A stretch of 64,000 nt of DNA, taken from the NCBI RefSeq assembly GCF_000745265.1, contig NZ_JQNN01000001.1, positions 3,100,001-3,164,000 of the forward strand, read 5' to 3'. The translations under genes and the position numbers were made by a program. The notes below the pieces were generated by a model. The model was not told the origin of the DNA, did not search any database, and worked only from the letters and a program-made list of their open reading frames with translations. Numbering within the stretch: the stretch's first letter is position 1; every line of letters begins with the position of its first letter. Origin of the DNA: Massilia sp. 9096 (lineage in GTDB: Bacteria; Pseudomonadota; Gammaproteobacteria; Burkholderiales; Burkholderiaceae_D). This document shows positions 25,403 to 34,549 of the stretch, in pieces.

Positions 25403-26788
25403 ATGTGCACCAGTATCGCAGTCGGGCAGCAGGCCAGCGTCGACGGCAGCCAGCTCGTGTCCCGCAACGAGGATTGCAGCCGCGCCAGCTGGAACAAGGC
25501 GCTGATACGTCGCCCGCAGCCCGAATGGCTGGCCTTCCCGAACGCCGTCTCGGATGGTATCTGGACGCTCGGCAACGGCATGCGGGTGCCGGCGCCGGCG
25601 TCCGCCTACCCGTACACCGGCATGCCGGACGCCGGCGCGGCCGAGGAAGCGACCAGCGCCATCGGCAACCGCTTCCTGTTCGAGGAGCGCGGCGTCAACA
25701 GCATGGACTTCGCCATCTCGGCCACCAACTCGATGAGCACCAACCCGGCCGCCGCCGCCGCCGATCCCTTCGTCGCCGCCGGCCTGGCCGAGAGCATCTT
25801 GCCGACCTTGCTGCTGCCCCAGGCCGGCTCGGCCTTGCAGGCACTGGAGCTGCTGTCGGGCTACATGGAGACGGTCGGCGCCAGCGAGGCGAACGGCCTG
25901 TTCCTGGCCGATCCGTCGGCCATCTGGTACGTCGAGATCGGCAGCGGCCATCACTGGGTGGCCGTGCGCGTTCCCGCCGGCAGTTACATTGCCGTGGCGA
26001 ACGCGCTGCGGGTGCATGACGTCGACTTGAGCGACACGGCCAACGTCCGCCATTCGGCCGGCTTGCTGAGCTTCGTGCGCGATCACCGGCTGCTGGCCGA
26101 CGTCGATCCGCACCGCTTCGACTTCGCCGCCGCGTTCGGCATCCTCGGCCAGCCCTACGACGTCGACCGCGTGTGGCTGGCCCAGCGGCTGCTGACGCCG
26201 TCGCTCGAGCAACCGGTACGCCAGGCGCAATATCCACTGTTCCTGGCGCCGGACCGGCCGCTCGGCCCCGGCGACGTGATGCGGGTGCTGTGCGCCGGCT
26301 ACCAGGGCACCGAGCTGGAGGGCATCGCCGACCGTCCCATCGGCTGGAGCAAGACCGCGGAAAGCCATGTGATGGTCCTCGACGGGGCCATGCCGGCAGG
26401 CTTGCGCGCGCTGATCTGGCAATGCGTGGGCACGCCCCTGTGCGCGCCTTACCTGCCGTTTTGGAGCGGACTCGAACACATCCCGCAAGCCTACGCGCGC
26501 GGCGACGACCGCTACGGCACGGACTCGGCCTACTGGGTCTACCGCGGCCTGTTCACGCTGGCGCAAACGGCCGGCCAGGCGGACCAGGTGGCCGCGATGT
26601 GGCTGGCGCATCAAACCGAGCTCATCGCGCAGCAAGCCTCCCTGCGCAGCCTGCTCGCCGACGACGCGGCTGCCCAGCCGGGCGTCCTCGCCGGCATCGC
26701 GCATGGCTACTGCGCCGGCGCGATTGCCGAGGGGCTGGCGCTGGCCCGCGCCACCCGCAACGGGCTCATGACCGCGCTGACGAAATGA
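25403..26788 (+). CDS. C69-family dipeptidase (PepD-like Ntn hydrolase)
   Basis: A 461-residue peptidase. It starts MCTSIAVGQQASVDGSQLVS and then RNEDC: the family signature in which Cys2, exposed after Met removal, is the nucleophile, and the RNED block completes the site. C69 enzymes cleave a wide range of dipeptides. Other features are NSMSTNPAAAAADPF and the segment SEANGLFLADPSAIWYVEIGSGHHWVAVRVP. There is no signal peptide. AAGGGAGG ends four bases before the ATG, and the gap from the decarboxylase is 21 bases, so the three genes are almost certainly one transcript. It is somewhat shorter than many PepD proteins (about 470-500). Confidence 0.88.
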   Translation: MCTSIAVGQQASVDGSQLVSRNEDCSRASWNKALIRRPQPEWLAFPNAVSDGIWTLGNGMRVPAPASAYPYTGMPDAGAAEEATSAIGNRFLFEERGVNSMDFAISATNSMSTNPAAAAADPFVAAGLAESILPTLLLPQAGSALQALELLSGYMETVGASEANGLFLADPSAIWYVEIGSGHHWVAVRVPAGSYIAVANALRVHDVDLSDTANVRHSAGLLSFVRDHRLLADVDPHRFDFAAAFGILGQPYDVDRVWLAQRLLTPSLEQPVRQAQYPLFLAPDRPLGPGDVMRVLCAGYQGTELEGIADRPIGWSKTAESHVMVLDGAMPAGLRALIWQCVGTPLCAPYLPFWSGLEHIPQAYARGDDRYGTDSAYWVYRGLFTLAQTAGQADQVAAMWLAHQTELIAQQASLRSLLADDAAAQPGVLAGIAHGYCAGAIAEGLALARATRNGLMTALTK

Positions 26789-26792
26789 CGGT

Positions 26793-26820
26793 GGCGCTGC
26801 CGGTTGAGACCGGCAGCGCC
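26793..26820 (+). terminator. Strong hairpin after the deiminase-decarboxylase-dipeptidase unit
   Basis: A perfect 11-base stem GGCGCTGCCGG (26793-26803) and CCGGCAGCGCC (26810-26820) with a six-base loop starts four bases after the dipeptidase stop. No T-run follows on either strand. It lies between this unit and the converging flgL gene, and probably protects or ends both transcripts. Confidence 0.6.
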
Positions 26821-26898
26821 GTTGGGGCGAAGCGAATTTGTCTGTTGGCCTCGAGCACGTCAGGCGACGCTGGATGAGGTCCGCGGGTTTACCTGGCG

Positions 26899-28128
26899 TC
26901 AGCTGATGTAGTTGAACAGCGACAGCCCCGACATCGTCTTGAACGAAATCTGCGCCGCCTGCAAGGTCTGCTGCTGCTGGGTGAACAGCGAGATCGTCTT
27001 GGCCAGGTCGTAGTTGTCGAGGTTGTTCAAGGTCTGGGTGTACTGCTCGTCGAGCGCCTGGCCGCTGCTGTCGAGGGTGTCGAGCTCGTTCAGGTTGGCG
27101 CCGACGGTGGCCTGCACGGTCAGCACGTTGCTGAGGGCATTGGCCATGTTCGAGCCGGCGGTGGCCAGGTTGTTGGCCAGGGTCGCCTTGCCGGTCGAGC
27201 CGTCGGCCGGGCCCTTCAGGGTGTCGATCAGGTTCTGCAGCGTGGTGAACACCGACTGCTTCTGGCTCGGCTGGACGGTGAAGCTGTCGCCGTCGGCGGG
27301 CGCGCCGGTGATGCTGGTCGACATGCCGCCGAAGCTGATCGTGGCGCCGGCCGTGTAGGGCTGGTTCTGCAGCACCGCGGTGGCCGGATTGGTGGTGGTG
27401 TCCATCACCGAATACGTGGTCGCGGACGGTGTACCGCCGATGGCGAAGTTGATCGCGTAATTGTGGCCGTTGAGCTGGCTGCGGTCGGTCACCGAACCCG
27501 GCGAGACGATGCCGGAGCCGGTATTGCTGGTCGATGCCTGGGTCTGGAAAGTGCCGTTGCCGGTCGGGACGGCATCGAAGATCTGGCTGCCGTTGGCCGT
27601 GACCGACATCTTGCGCGCCGAGCCCACCTGCAGCGAACGCACGCCCTGGTCGCCCTGGTAAGTCGCGCCGGTCGGGGTCTGGCTGAACGGCTGGGTGGTC
27701 GATTGATAACCCGAGAAGATGTAGCCGCCGGTGCCGTCGGTGGTGTTGGCCATGCCGATCAGGTCTTTCATCTGGCCTTCCAGCTGGGTGGCCAGCGCCT
27801 GGCGGTCGCTCTGGGTGTAGGTGGCGTTGCCGGCCGCGACGATCGAGGTCTGGATGCTCTGGATCTGCGCGGTCACGTCCTGCATCGTCTTGTCGACCAG
27901 CGACAGCGACGACTTCGCGTTGTTGCGGTTGGTCGCGAACTGCGTGTTCATCGACTGTGACTGGGTCACCTCGAGCGAGCGCGCCGACGCGATCGGGTCG
28001 TCGGACGCGGTCAGCACGCGCTTGTTGGCCGACAGCTGCTCCTGGGTCTTGGCCATCTGCGTCTGCAGGCTGTTGATCTGGCCGGTGCCGGTGGCGAAAA
28101 TGGTGCTGGTGGCGAGTCGTAAGGACAT
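26899..28128 (-). CDS. flgL: Flagellar hook-filament junction protein FlgL
   Basis: A 409-residue flagellin-like junction protein. The N-terminal helix region MSLRLATSTIFATGTGQINS and LTASDDPIASARSLEV, and the C-terminal helix region (SGQALDEQYTQTLNNLDNYDLAKTIS) form the D0/D1 coiled core. The middle is a variable beta-rich domain. It is exported after the hook is finished and sits between FlgK and filament. It is 21 bases downstream of flgK and likely shares the FliA promoter in front of flgK. Confidence 0.95.
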   Translation of the reverse strand: MSLRLATSTIFATGTGQINSLQTQMAKTQEQLSANKRVLTASDDPIASARSLEVTQSQSMNTQFATNRNNAKSSLSLVDKTMQDVTAQIQSIQTSIVAAGNATYTQSDRQALATQLEGQMKDLIGMANTTDGTGGYIFSGYQSTTQPFSQTPTGATYQGDQGVRSLQVGSARKMSVTANGSQIFDAVPTGNGTFQTQASTSNTGSGIVSPGSVTDRSQLNGHNYAINFAIGGTPSATTYSVMDTTTNPATAVLQNQPYTAGATISFGGMSTSITGAPADGDSFTVQPSQKQSVFTTLQNLIDTLKGPADGSTGKATLANNLATAGSNMANALSNVLTVQATVGANLNELDTLDSSGQALDEQYTQTLNNLDNYDLAKTISLFTQQQQTLQAAQISFKTMSGLSLFNYIS

Positions 28129-28149
28129 GTGAGGTCTCCGCGACGTTGA

Positions 28150-30102
28150 TTATTGAGCGATGCTGAGCAGCGATTGGAAGATCGTGTCGGCGATCTGCAT
28201 CACCTTGCTCGACGCCTGGTAGGCCTGCTGGTACTTGAGCAGGTTGGCCGCTTCCTCGTCGAGGTTCACGCCCGACACGTTCTGGGCCTGGGTCTGGGCC
28301 GCCGCCAGCTGGGCGTCGGCCGCCTTCGAATTGACCTGCACTTCCTGGGTCTTGTTGCCGACCGTGCTGACCAGGCTGGCGAAGGCCGACTGGTAGGTGG
28401 CGGTGCCGTTGTCCAGGATGTTCTGGGTTTGCAGGTCGCCCAGCAGGCTGGCGTTGCGGGTGTCGCCCACGCCGGTGTTGCGCGCGATCGTGAACGTGTC
28501 GCCGTCGTTGGGCGCGCCGTTGAGCGTGAAGTGCATGCCACCCACGGCGTAGCTGTTGCCGTCGGCGTAGGGCACATTGGTGCCGGCCGGGTAGTTGACG
28601 GTCTTGCCGTCCACGCCGGTCACGCTGACCGCCTGGCCGGCCGGGAAGCCGCCGATCGTCTTGGTATTGGCGTCGTACTGGAGCGTGACCGGGGCGGTCA
28701 GGGGCGCGCCCAGGTAGTTCTTGTCGACCGAGCCTTCGCTGATCTTGCCGGTGCCGCTGTTGCTCAAAGGGACGCTGGTGGCGATCGGCGCGGCGGCCGC
28801 GACCTGCGACGGGTCGGTCAGCGCGACCTGCATGCCGGAGGCGCCGTTGATGGTCGGGCGCACCAGGAAGTTGTCGCCGGCGGCAGCCTTGCCGCTGACC
28901 GAGAACGCCAGGCCGTCGATGGTCTGCGCGCCGGTCTGCGGGAACGGCGAAATGACCGTCTTCTTGTTGTCCGACAGGCGCGTCACGTTGTAGTTGCTGC
29001 CGTCGAAATCGACCTTGTAGTCGCTGGTGGTCAGCTGGGTGGCATCGGCTACCTTGGCGCTGATCGCCGTGTTCGAGGTGATGTTGTTGTTGACGTTCTT
29101 GGTGACCTCAGCGTCCGGGATGGTAAAGAAGTCGCCGCCCGGGTTGCCGTTGGCGTCCAGGCCCAGCTTGTGCTGGTCGTTGAAGGTCTGGGCCACGGCC
29201 ATCGCCACGCGCCCGAAGGCGTTCTCGGCCGGGTCGAGCGTGTTGGCGCGGAAGTCCAGCACCGCGCCGAGCGCGCCGCCGGAGAGTGCGTTCTCGGCCA
29301 TCGGAATGACTTTGCCGCTGGTGACGTAGCCGACTTCGACGCGCAGCTGGTCGGTCGGCGAGGTGGTCGCGGCCAGCTGGAACGATTGCGCACCCACCAC
29401 CAGCGGCTGGCCGCTACCGATCGACACCGTCAGGCTGTTGTTGTCGCCCGCCACCACGGTCGCCTTGACCTGCTTGTTCAAGTCCATGATCAGCTGGTCG
29501 CGCTGGTCGACCAGGTCGTTCGGCTGGTTCAGCTCGTTACCGGCCGACAGCTTGCCGATCTTGTCGTTCAGCGCGGCGATCTGCGACGCATAGGTGTTGA
29601 TCTGGGCGATGCTGGTGGTCAGCTGGGTGTTGGTGCCCTCGCGGATCTCCTGCAGGCGCCCGTCGATGCTCTGGAAGCGCGAGGCCAGCGTGTCGGCCGC
29701 GCTCAGCAGCGCCTGGCGCGAGGGGACGCCGGCGCGGTCGCCGCTCAGGTTCTGCACCGCCGCAAAGAAGCCCTGCAGCGCCGGCGACAGCCCGGACGTC
29801 GTGTCCGACATCAGGTCGTCGACCTGGGTCGCCTGCGCCGTGTAGGTCGACAGCGCGCTGCTCGCGGTCTGCGCCGTACGCACCTGCGCGTTCAAGAAGT
29901 CGTCCGAGTAGCGCTTGACCTGGGCGATCTGGGTGCCGGTGCCGATGAAGCCGTTGGCGCCCCCCATCGAGATCTGCGTCGACTGCACCACCACCTGGCG
30001 GCTGTAGCCGTCGACGTTGGCGTTCGTGATGTTGTTGCCGGTGGTCGCCAGTGCTGCCTGGGCGGCGAACAGACCGGATTTGCCGATGCTGAGGAGGGAC
30101 AT
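28150..30102 (-). CDS. flgK: Flagellar hook-associated protein FlgK
   Basis: A 650-residue protein forming the first junction ring on the hook. The N-terminal motif LSIGKSGLFAAQAALATTGNNITNANVDGY is the standard rod/hook-family helix with the ITNAN signature, and the C-terminal helix is VNLDEEAANLLKYQQAYQASSKVMQIADTIFQSLLSI. The large centre (about 180-560) is variable and contains two similar beta-rich segments. Length is slightly above the family mean (about 550). A near-consensus FliA promoter lies just upstream, overlapping the end of flgJ, so this gene can be transcribed late, separately from the earlier flg genes. Confidence 0.96.
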   Translation of the reverse strand: MSLLSIGKSGLFAAQAALATTGNNITNANVDGYSRQVVVQSTQISMGGANGFIGTGTQIAQVKRYSDDFLNAQVRTAQTASSALSTYTAQATQVDDLMSDTTSGLSPALQGFFAAVQNLSGDRAGVPSRQALLSAADTLASRFQSIDGRLQEIREGTNTQLTTSIAQINTYASQIAALNDKIGKLSAGNELNQPNDLVDQRDQLIMDLNKQVKATVVAGDNNSLTVSIGSGQPLVVGAQSFQLAATTSPTDQLRVEVGYVTSGKVIPMAENALSGGALGAVLDFRANTLDPAENAFGRVAMAVAQTFNDQHKLGLDANGNPGGDFFTIPDAEVTKNVNNNITSNTAISAKVADATQLTTSDYKVDFDGSNYNVTRLSDNKKTVISPFPQTGAQTIDGLAFSVSGKAAAGDNFLVRPTINGASGMQVALTDPSQVAAAAPIATSVPLSNSGTGKISEGSVDKNYLGAPLTAPVTLQYDANTKTIGGFPAGQAVSVTGVDGKTVNYPAGTNVPYADGNSYAVGGMHFTLNGAPNDGDTFTIARNTGVGDTRNASLLGDLQTQNILDNGTATYQSAFASLVSTVGNKTQEVQVNSKAADAQLAAAQTQAQNVSGVNLDEEAANLLKYQQAYQASSKVMQIADTIFQSLLSIAQ

Positions 30103-30128
30103 GGTTGTTCTTTCTATCTACTCTGCTA

Positions 30129-30155
30129 TTGACGGCATCGCGCGCGAAAACTTTA
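30129..30155 (-). promoter_or_regulatory. FliA (sigma-28) promoter for flgKL
   Basis: On the minus strand TAAAGTTT (30155 down to 30148, all eight bases of the enterobacterial -35 consensus), exactly 11 bases, then GCCGTCAA (30136 down to 30129; six of eight to GCCGATAA). It ends 27 bases before the flgK start and overlaps the flgJ stop codon. This allows late expression of flgK and flgL once FlgM has been exported. Confidence 0.85.
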
Positions 30156-31100
30156 AGCCAGTGAATTCTTGATGATGCTGGCCAGCTTGGTCGCGTAATG
30201 CGGGTCGGTGGCGTAGCCGGCGCGCTGCAGGCCGTGGGCGAAGGTGGCGGCGTCGCCGCCGTGGGCCAGCACTTTCTCGTAGCGCGGGTTCTGGCTCAGC
30301 ATCTTGGCGTAATCCTTGAAGGCGTCGGCGTGCGAGGCGTAGGCGCGGAACTTCTCGACCTTGGCGTGCGGCTTGCCGTCGACGTACTCGGTGGTGACGG
30401 CGGTGGCGACCTTGCCTTTCCAGCCCGGACCGGCCTTGATGCCGAACAGGTTATTGCTCGAGGTGCCGTCGCTGTTCTTGATCACGCGCTTGCCCCAGCC
30501 GGTTTCCAGCGCGGCCTGGCCCAGCATGAACTTGGCCGGCACGCCGGTGGCCTGCTCGGCTTCCTCGGCGGCGTCGGCCAGCTTTTCCTGGAAGGCGCGC
30601 ACGTGGGCCGGCTTGCCGTCATTGTTGGTGCCGCGCGCGCTGCCCGTGACGCCGGACTTGCCGACCACGCCGTCGGTCGACATGCTGTCGGCGTCGATGT
30701 TCAGGCGCGCCGCGGCGGCGTTGCTGGTCGGTTGGCCGTCGGCGCCGATGCCCAGCGCCTGCTGGTTCATGTCCTGCAGGATCTGCTTGCCGGTCTGCTG
30801 CGTGCTCAACTGGCGCACCAGCACGTCGGCCAGGCCGATGCCGCGCTTGGCCAGCTTCTGGCTCATCTGCTGGTCGAGCATCGAGGTGTAGGTCTTGGTC
30901 TCCTGGCTGTCCATCAGCCCGTCCTGCGGCGTGGCGTCGCGCATGCTCTTCATCATCATGTTGATGTACATCGACTCGAACTGGGTCGCCGCGCCTTTCA
31001 GGGCGTCGGGCGAGCCGGTCTTGGCCGACTTCTTGAGGTCGGACAGGCCGTTGGTATCGAGTGCGAACTTGCCGGACAGGTCTTGGGTGGAGCCGAGCAT
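30153..31100 (-). CDS. flgJ: Flagellar rod assembly protein and muramidase FlgJ
   Basis: A 315-residue two-domain protein. The N-terminal rod-scaffold domain (about 25-105: ALKGAATQFESMYINMMMKSM, then GLMDSQETKTYTSMLDQQM) caps the growing rod. The C-terminal glucosaminidase domain (about 175-315: MLGQAALETGWGKRVI with the catalytic Glu, NNLFGIKAGPGWKG, FRAYASHADAFKDYA) opens the peptidoglycan. Both domains are complete, as in other beta- and gammaproteobacteria. It lies 13 bases after flgI. Confidence 0.96.
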   Translation of the reverse strand: MLGSTQDLSGKFALDTNGLSDLKKSAKTGSPDALKGAATQFESMYINMMMKSMRDATPQDGLMDSQETKTYTSMLDQQMSQKLAKRGIGLADVLVRQLSTQQTGKQILQDMNQQALGIGADGQPTSNAAAARLNIDADSMSTDGVVGKSGVTGSARGTNNDGKPAHVRAFQEKLADAAEEAEQATGVPAKFMLGQAALETGWGKRVIKNSDGTSSNNLFGIKAGPGWKGKVATAVTTEYVDGKPHAKVEKFRAYASHADAFKDYAKMLSQNPRYEKVLAHGGDAATFAHGLQRAGYATDPHYATKLASIIKNSLA

Positions 31101-31113
31101 AACTACCTCTTAC

Positions 31114-32292
31114 TTAAATGATCTCGAGTTCGGCGCGCAGCGAACCGGCGGCCTTGAGCGCCTGCAGGATCGACAGCAGGTCCTGCGGCGTCGCGCCGAT
31201 CGCGTTCATCGCCTTGACGACTTCGGCCAGCGAGGCGCCGCCGTTGAGCATGATGACCTTGCCGGCGTCCTTCTTGACCGAGACCGACGGGTTTTGGGTG
31301 ATCGCGGTGGCGCCGCGCGAACCGGCCGGAGGCTGGCTGACCTGGGTGTCGGCGCCGATCGTCACCGACAGGTTGCCGTGCGAGATCGCGCAGGTGTCGA
31401 GCGTGACCGCGCGGTTCATCACGATCGAGCCGGTGCGCGCGTTCAGGATCACCTTGGCGGCGGCTTCGGCCGGCTTGACGTCCATGTTTTCCAGGATGCC
31501 CAGGAACGACACGCGCTGGTCGCTCGACGACGGCACGCGCACGCGGATCACGCGGCCGTCCAGCGCCGTGGCGATGCCGGGGCCGAACTTGTCGTTGACG
31601 GCTTCCACCACGCGGCTGGCGGTGGCGAAGTCGGCGCTGTTCAGTTCGAGCTTGATCTGGTTATCGGCGCCCAGGCTGGAGGCGACCGCGCGCTCGACCG
31701 TCGCGCCGGCCGAGATGCGGCCGACCGCCAGCTGGTTGACCTGGGTCGATGCACCGCCGGCCGCGGCCCCTGCGCCGCCGACCAGCACGTTGCCCTGGGC
31801 CATGGCGTAGACCTGGCCGTCGGCGCCCTGCAGCGGCGTCATGAGCAAGGTGCCGCCGCGCAGGCTCTTGGCGTTACCCATCGACGACACCGTCACGTCG
31901 ATGTTCTGGCCCGGCTGCGCAAACGCCGGCAGCGAGGTCGTGACCATCACCGCCGCCACGTTCTTGAGCTGCAGCTGGGTGCCGGCCGGCAGGCTGACGC
32001 CCTTCTGCTGCAGCATCGACATGATCGCCTGCACGGTGAACGGGGTCTGGGTGGTCTGGTCGCCGGTGCCGTCCAGGCCGACCACGAGGCCGTACCCGGA
32101 CAGCTGGTTCTGGCGCACGCCGCCGATGCTGGCGAGGTCTTTCAGGCGTTCCGCGTGCGCGGGCGTGGGCGCGCATGCGAGCGCGGCCAGCAACGAGCCG
32201 AACAGCACAGCGTTCGCGGCGATCAGTTTCAGGTTCGGTTTCAGGCTCATCGGCTTGAGAATCGGCTTTAGATTCGGGCGCATGGTCATCAC
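31114..32292 (-). CDS. flgI: Flagellar P-ring protein FlgI
   Basis: A 392-residue periplasmic ring protein acting as a bushing in the peptidoglycan layer. The N-terminus is a signal peptide ending near PAHA (about residue 48), and the mature protein begins ERLKDLASIGGVRQNQLSGY with the family motif GLVVGLDGTGDQT. The C-terminal part has ASLAEVVKAMNAIGATPQDLLSILQALKAAGSLRAELEII. The start is uncertain: GTG 32292, ATG 32289, ATG 32283 or ATG 32250 are all in frame and lack strong ribosome sites. The N-terminal extension contains an odd LKP-rich duplication. Confidence 0.95.
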   Translation of the reverse strand: MMTMRPNLKPILKPMSLKPNLKLIAANAVLFGSLLAALACAPTPAHAERLKDLASIGGVRQNQLSGYGLVVGLDGTGDQTTQTPFTVQAIMSMLQQKGVSLPAGTQLQLKNVAAVMVTTSLPAFAQPGQNIDVTVSSMGNAKSLRGGTLLMTPLQGADGQVYAMAQGNVLVGGAGAAAGGASTQVNQLAVGRISAGATVERAVASSLGADNQIKLELNSADFATASRVVEAVNDKFGPGIATALDGRVIRVRVPSSSDQRVSFLGILENMDVKPAEAAAKVILNARTGSIVMNRAVTLDTCAISHGNLSVTIGADTQVSQPPAGSRGATAITQNPSVSVKKDAGKVIMLNGGASLAEVVKAMNAIGATPQDLLSILQALKAAGSLRAELEII

Positions 32293-32295
32293 AAA

Positions 32296-32949
32296 TTAAA
32301 ACGGTAGCATCGACTGGAAGAAGCGCGTCATCTGCGAAGTCAGCTCGGCCCGGTCGAGCTGGCTGCTGGTGCGGTATTCGACGCGCGCGTCCGCCACCAG
32401 GGTCGAGGAGACCATGTTGCCCGGCTGGATCGTGTCCGGGTTGACCATGCCGGAAATCCGGATGTATTCGATGCCCTTGTCCATCGCGATCTGCTTCTCG
32501 CCGACCACGATCAGGTTGCCGTTCGGCAGCACTTCGGACACGGTCACGCCGATCGTGCCGGTGAAGGCGTTCGAGTTGGTTTGCGTGTCGCCGTCGGCGA
32601 ACTTGTTGGCGGTGGTGGCCGACAGGCTGGCGCCCAGCTTGCCCTGCAGGATGCCCGGCACGCCCGCGCTCACGCTGCCCGACTTGTTGCCGGTCGAAGC
32701 GCCGCTCTTGTTGGCCGCGGTCTTTTCGTTGATCGAAACGGTCAGCACGTCGCCGATGTGGCGTGCGCGGCGGTCTTCGAACATCGGACGGTAGCTGTTG
32801 GCGTTGAAGATCGCGCCTTCGGAAGGGGTGCCGGTGTCGGCCAGCATCGGCCGCACCGAGGTCGGCTGCTTGACGATCGACGTGGGCGGGACGCTGGAGC
32901 AGCCGGCCAGTGCCAGCGCGAGCGCAGCAAGGACGCTAGACGTTTTCAT
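32296..32949 (-). CDS. flgH: Flagellar L-ring lipoprotein FlgH
   Basis: A 217-residue outer-membrane lipoprotein. The lipobox LAGC puts the lipidated Cys at about residue 17. Typical mature motifs are [41 protein letters not shown] and [16 protein letters not shown]. It forms the L ring around the rod with the P ring below. The ATG overlaps the flgG stop by four bases (32946-32949), and flgI follows closely, so flgG-H-I are coupled. Confidence 0.97.
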   Translation of the reverse strand: MKTSSVLAALALALAGCSSVPPTSIVKQPTSVRPMLADTGTPSEGAIFNANSYRPMFEDRRARHIGDVLTVSINEKTAANKSGASTGNKSGSVSAGVPGILQGKLGASLSATTANKFADGDTQTNSNAFTGTIGVTVSEVLPNGNLIVVGEKQIAMDKGIEYIRISGMVNPDTIQPGNMVSSTLVADARVEYRTSSQLDRAELTSQMTRFFQSMLPF

Positions 32950-33728
32950 AACTGGGAAATCTTCTGCAGCATCTGGTCGGACGTGGTGATCGCCTTCGAG
33001 TTGATCTCGTAGGCGCGCTGGGTCTGGATCATGTTGACCATTTCCTCGACCACGTTGACGTTCGAGGTTTCGACGTAACCCTGCATCAGGTTGCCCGAAC
33101 CGTTGGTGCCCGGCGTGGTCGCCTGCGCGGTGCCCGAGGCGGTGGTTTCCTGGTACAGGTTCTCGCCGACCGAATTCAAGCCGGCCGGGTTGATGAAGGT
33201 CGAGATCTGAATCGAGCCGATCTGGGTCGAGGCGGCCTGGCCCGGGGTGGTCACGGACACGGTGCCGTCCTTGCCGACGGTCAGCGACAGCGCATTGCTC
33301 GGCACGGTGATCGGCGGCTGCACCACGTAGCCGCTCGACGTGACCAGCTGGCCGTTATTGTCGGTCTGGAACGAACCGTCGCGGGTGTAGGCCTGGGTAC
33401 CGTCCGGCATCAGCACCTGGAAGTAACCGGCGCCGTTGATCATGACGTCCTTGTCGTTGCCGGTCTGCTGCGGGTTGCCCTGGGTGTGGATGCGCTCGGT
33501 GGCGACGGTGCGCACGCCGGTGCCGATCTGCAGTCCGGACGGCAGCTGGGTCTGCTGCGACGACTGCGCACCCGGCTGGCGTACGTTCTGGTACAACAGG
33601 TCCTCGAATACGGCGCGCGACTTCTTGAAACCGTTGGTGCTGACGTTGGCGAGGTTGTTGGTGATGACGTCGAGGTTGGTTTGCTGCGCCTCGAGGCCGG
33701 TCTTGGCAATGTACAAGGAACGGATCAT
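32946..33728 (-). CDS. flgG: Flagellar distal rod protein FlgG
   Basis: A 260-residue rod protein, the standard length. It begins [20 protein letters not shown] with the signature [18 protein letters not shown] and ends [33 protein letters not shown]. The ATG at 33728 is chosen because of AGGAGAATT just upstream and because conservation begins there; an upstream extension to 33764 is not FlgG-like. It lies between flgF and flgH in the canonical order. Confidence 0.97.
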   Translation of the reverse strand: MIRSLYIAKTGLEAQQTNLDVITNNLANVSTNGFKKSRAVFEDLLYQNVRQPGAQSSQQTQLPSGLQIGTGVRTVATERIHTQGNPQQTGNDKDVMINGAGYFQVLMPDGTQAYTRDGSFQTDNNGQLVTSSGYVVQPPITVPSNALSLTVGKDGTVSVTTPGQAASTQIGSIQISTFINPAGLNSVGENLYQETTASGTAQATTPGTNGSGNLMQGYVETSNVNVVEEMVNMIQTQRAYEINSKAITTSDQMLQKISQL

Positions 33729-33792
33729 GGTGGAATTCTCCTGACGGTGATGGAAGTCCATCACCCACCATGAAATTATGTCCCAGCGGCAA

Positions 33793-34533
33793 TCAAGTCA
33801 AAGCGAGGATCTGCGTGGCTTTCGAGTCGTTATTCTCGACGTTCTTCATCAGGCTCATTTGGGTCTCGAACGATCTTGCCAAAGAGATCATGCTGACCAT
33901 GGCATCGACCGGCGACACGTTGCTGCCTTCGAGCGCCCCGCCGGTCAGGCCCACGGCCGGGTCGGCCGGGGCGTTGCTGCCGTCCTTCATGCGGAACAGG
34001 CCGTCGTCGCCGCGCACCATGTCGCGCGTGGGCGGATTGACCAGCTTGATGCGGCCGAGCACGGTCGCGGTGGCCGGGACGGTGGTGGTCGAGATGCCGG
34101 CGATGGTGCCGTCGCCGCCCACCGAGATCGTGGTGTCGGGCGGGATCGTGATCGGACCGCCCTCGCCCGCGATGGCCTGGCCTTTCGAATCGGTCAGCAC
34201 GCCGTTCTGGCTGACCTGCAGCGCGCCGTTGCGCGTGTACGACTCCGAGCCGTCCGCCATCCGCACCGCCAGCCAGCCGTCGCCCTTGACCGCGACGTCG
34301 AGGTCGCGCCCGGTCAGCTGGATCGGGCCGGCCGTGAAGTCGGCGCCGACCGTGTTGTCGACCACGAAGGCGCGCGTCGGCAAGCCTTCGCTCTGCACCG
34401 GCACGGCGCGGAAGGTGTCGAGCTGGGCGCGGAACCCCGTGGTGCTGGCATTGGCCAGGTTGTTCGAGGTCGTGCCCTGCTGCTCGAGGATGTGCTTGGC
34501 GCCGCTGGCGGCGGTGTAGATCAGGCGGTCCAT
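33793..34533 (-). CDS. flgF: Flagellar proximal rod protein FlgF
   Basis: A 246-residue rod protein. The N-terminus [19 protein letters not shown] and [18 protein letters not shown] carries the rod-family helix, the core has [32 protein letters not shown], and the C-terminus has [27 protein letters not shown]. All are typical, as is the length. It is 16 bases after flgE. Confidence 0.96.
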   Translation of the reverse strand: MDRLIYTAASGAKHILEQQGTTSNNLANASTTGFRAQLDTFRAVPVQSEGLPTRAFVVDNTVGADFTAGPIQLTGRDLDVAVKGDGWLAVRMADGSESYTRNGALQVSQNGVLTDSKGQAIAGEGGPITIPPDTTISVGGDGTIAGISTTTVPATATVLGRIKLVNPPTRDMVRGDDGLFRMKDGSNAPADPAVGLTGGALEGSNVSPVDAMVSMISLARSFETQMSLMKNVENNDSKATQILALT

Positions 34534-34549
34534 GGCTCAGCGTCCGGGA

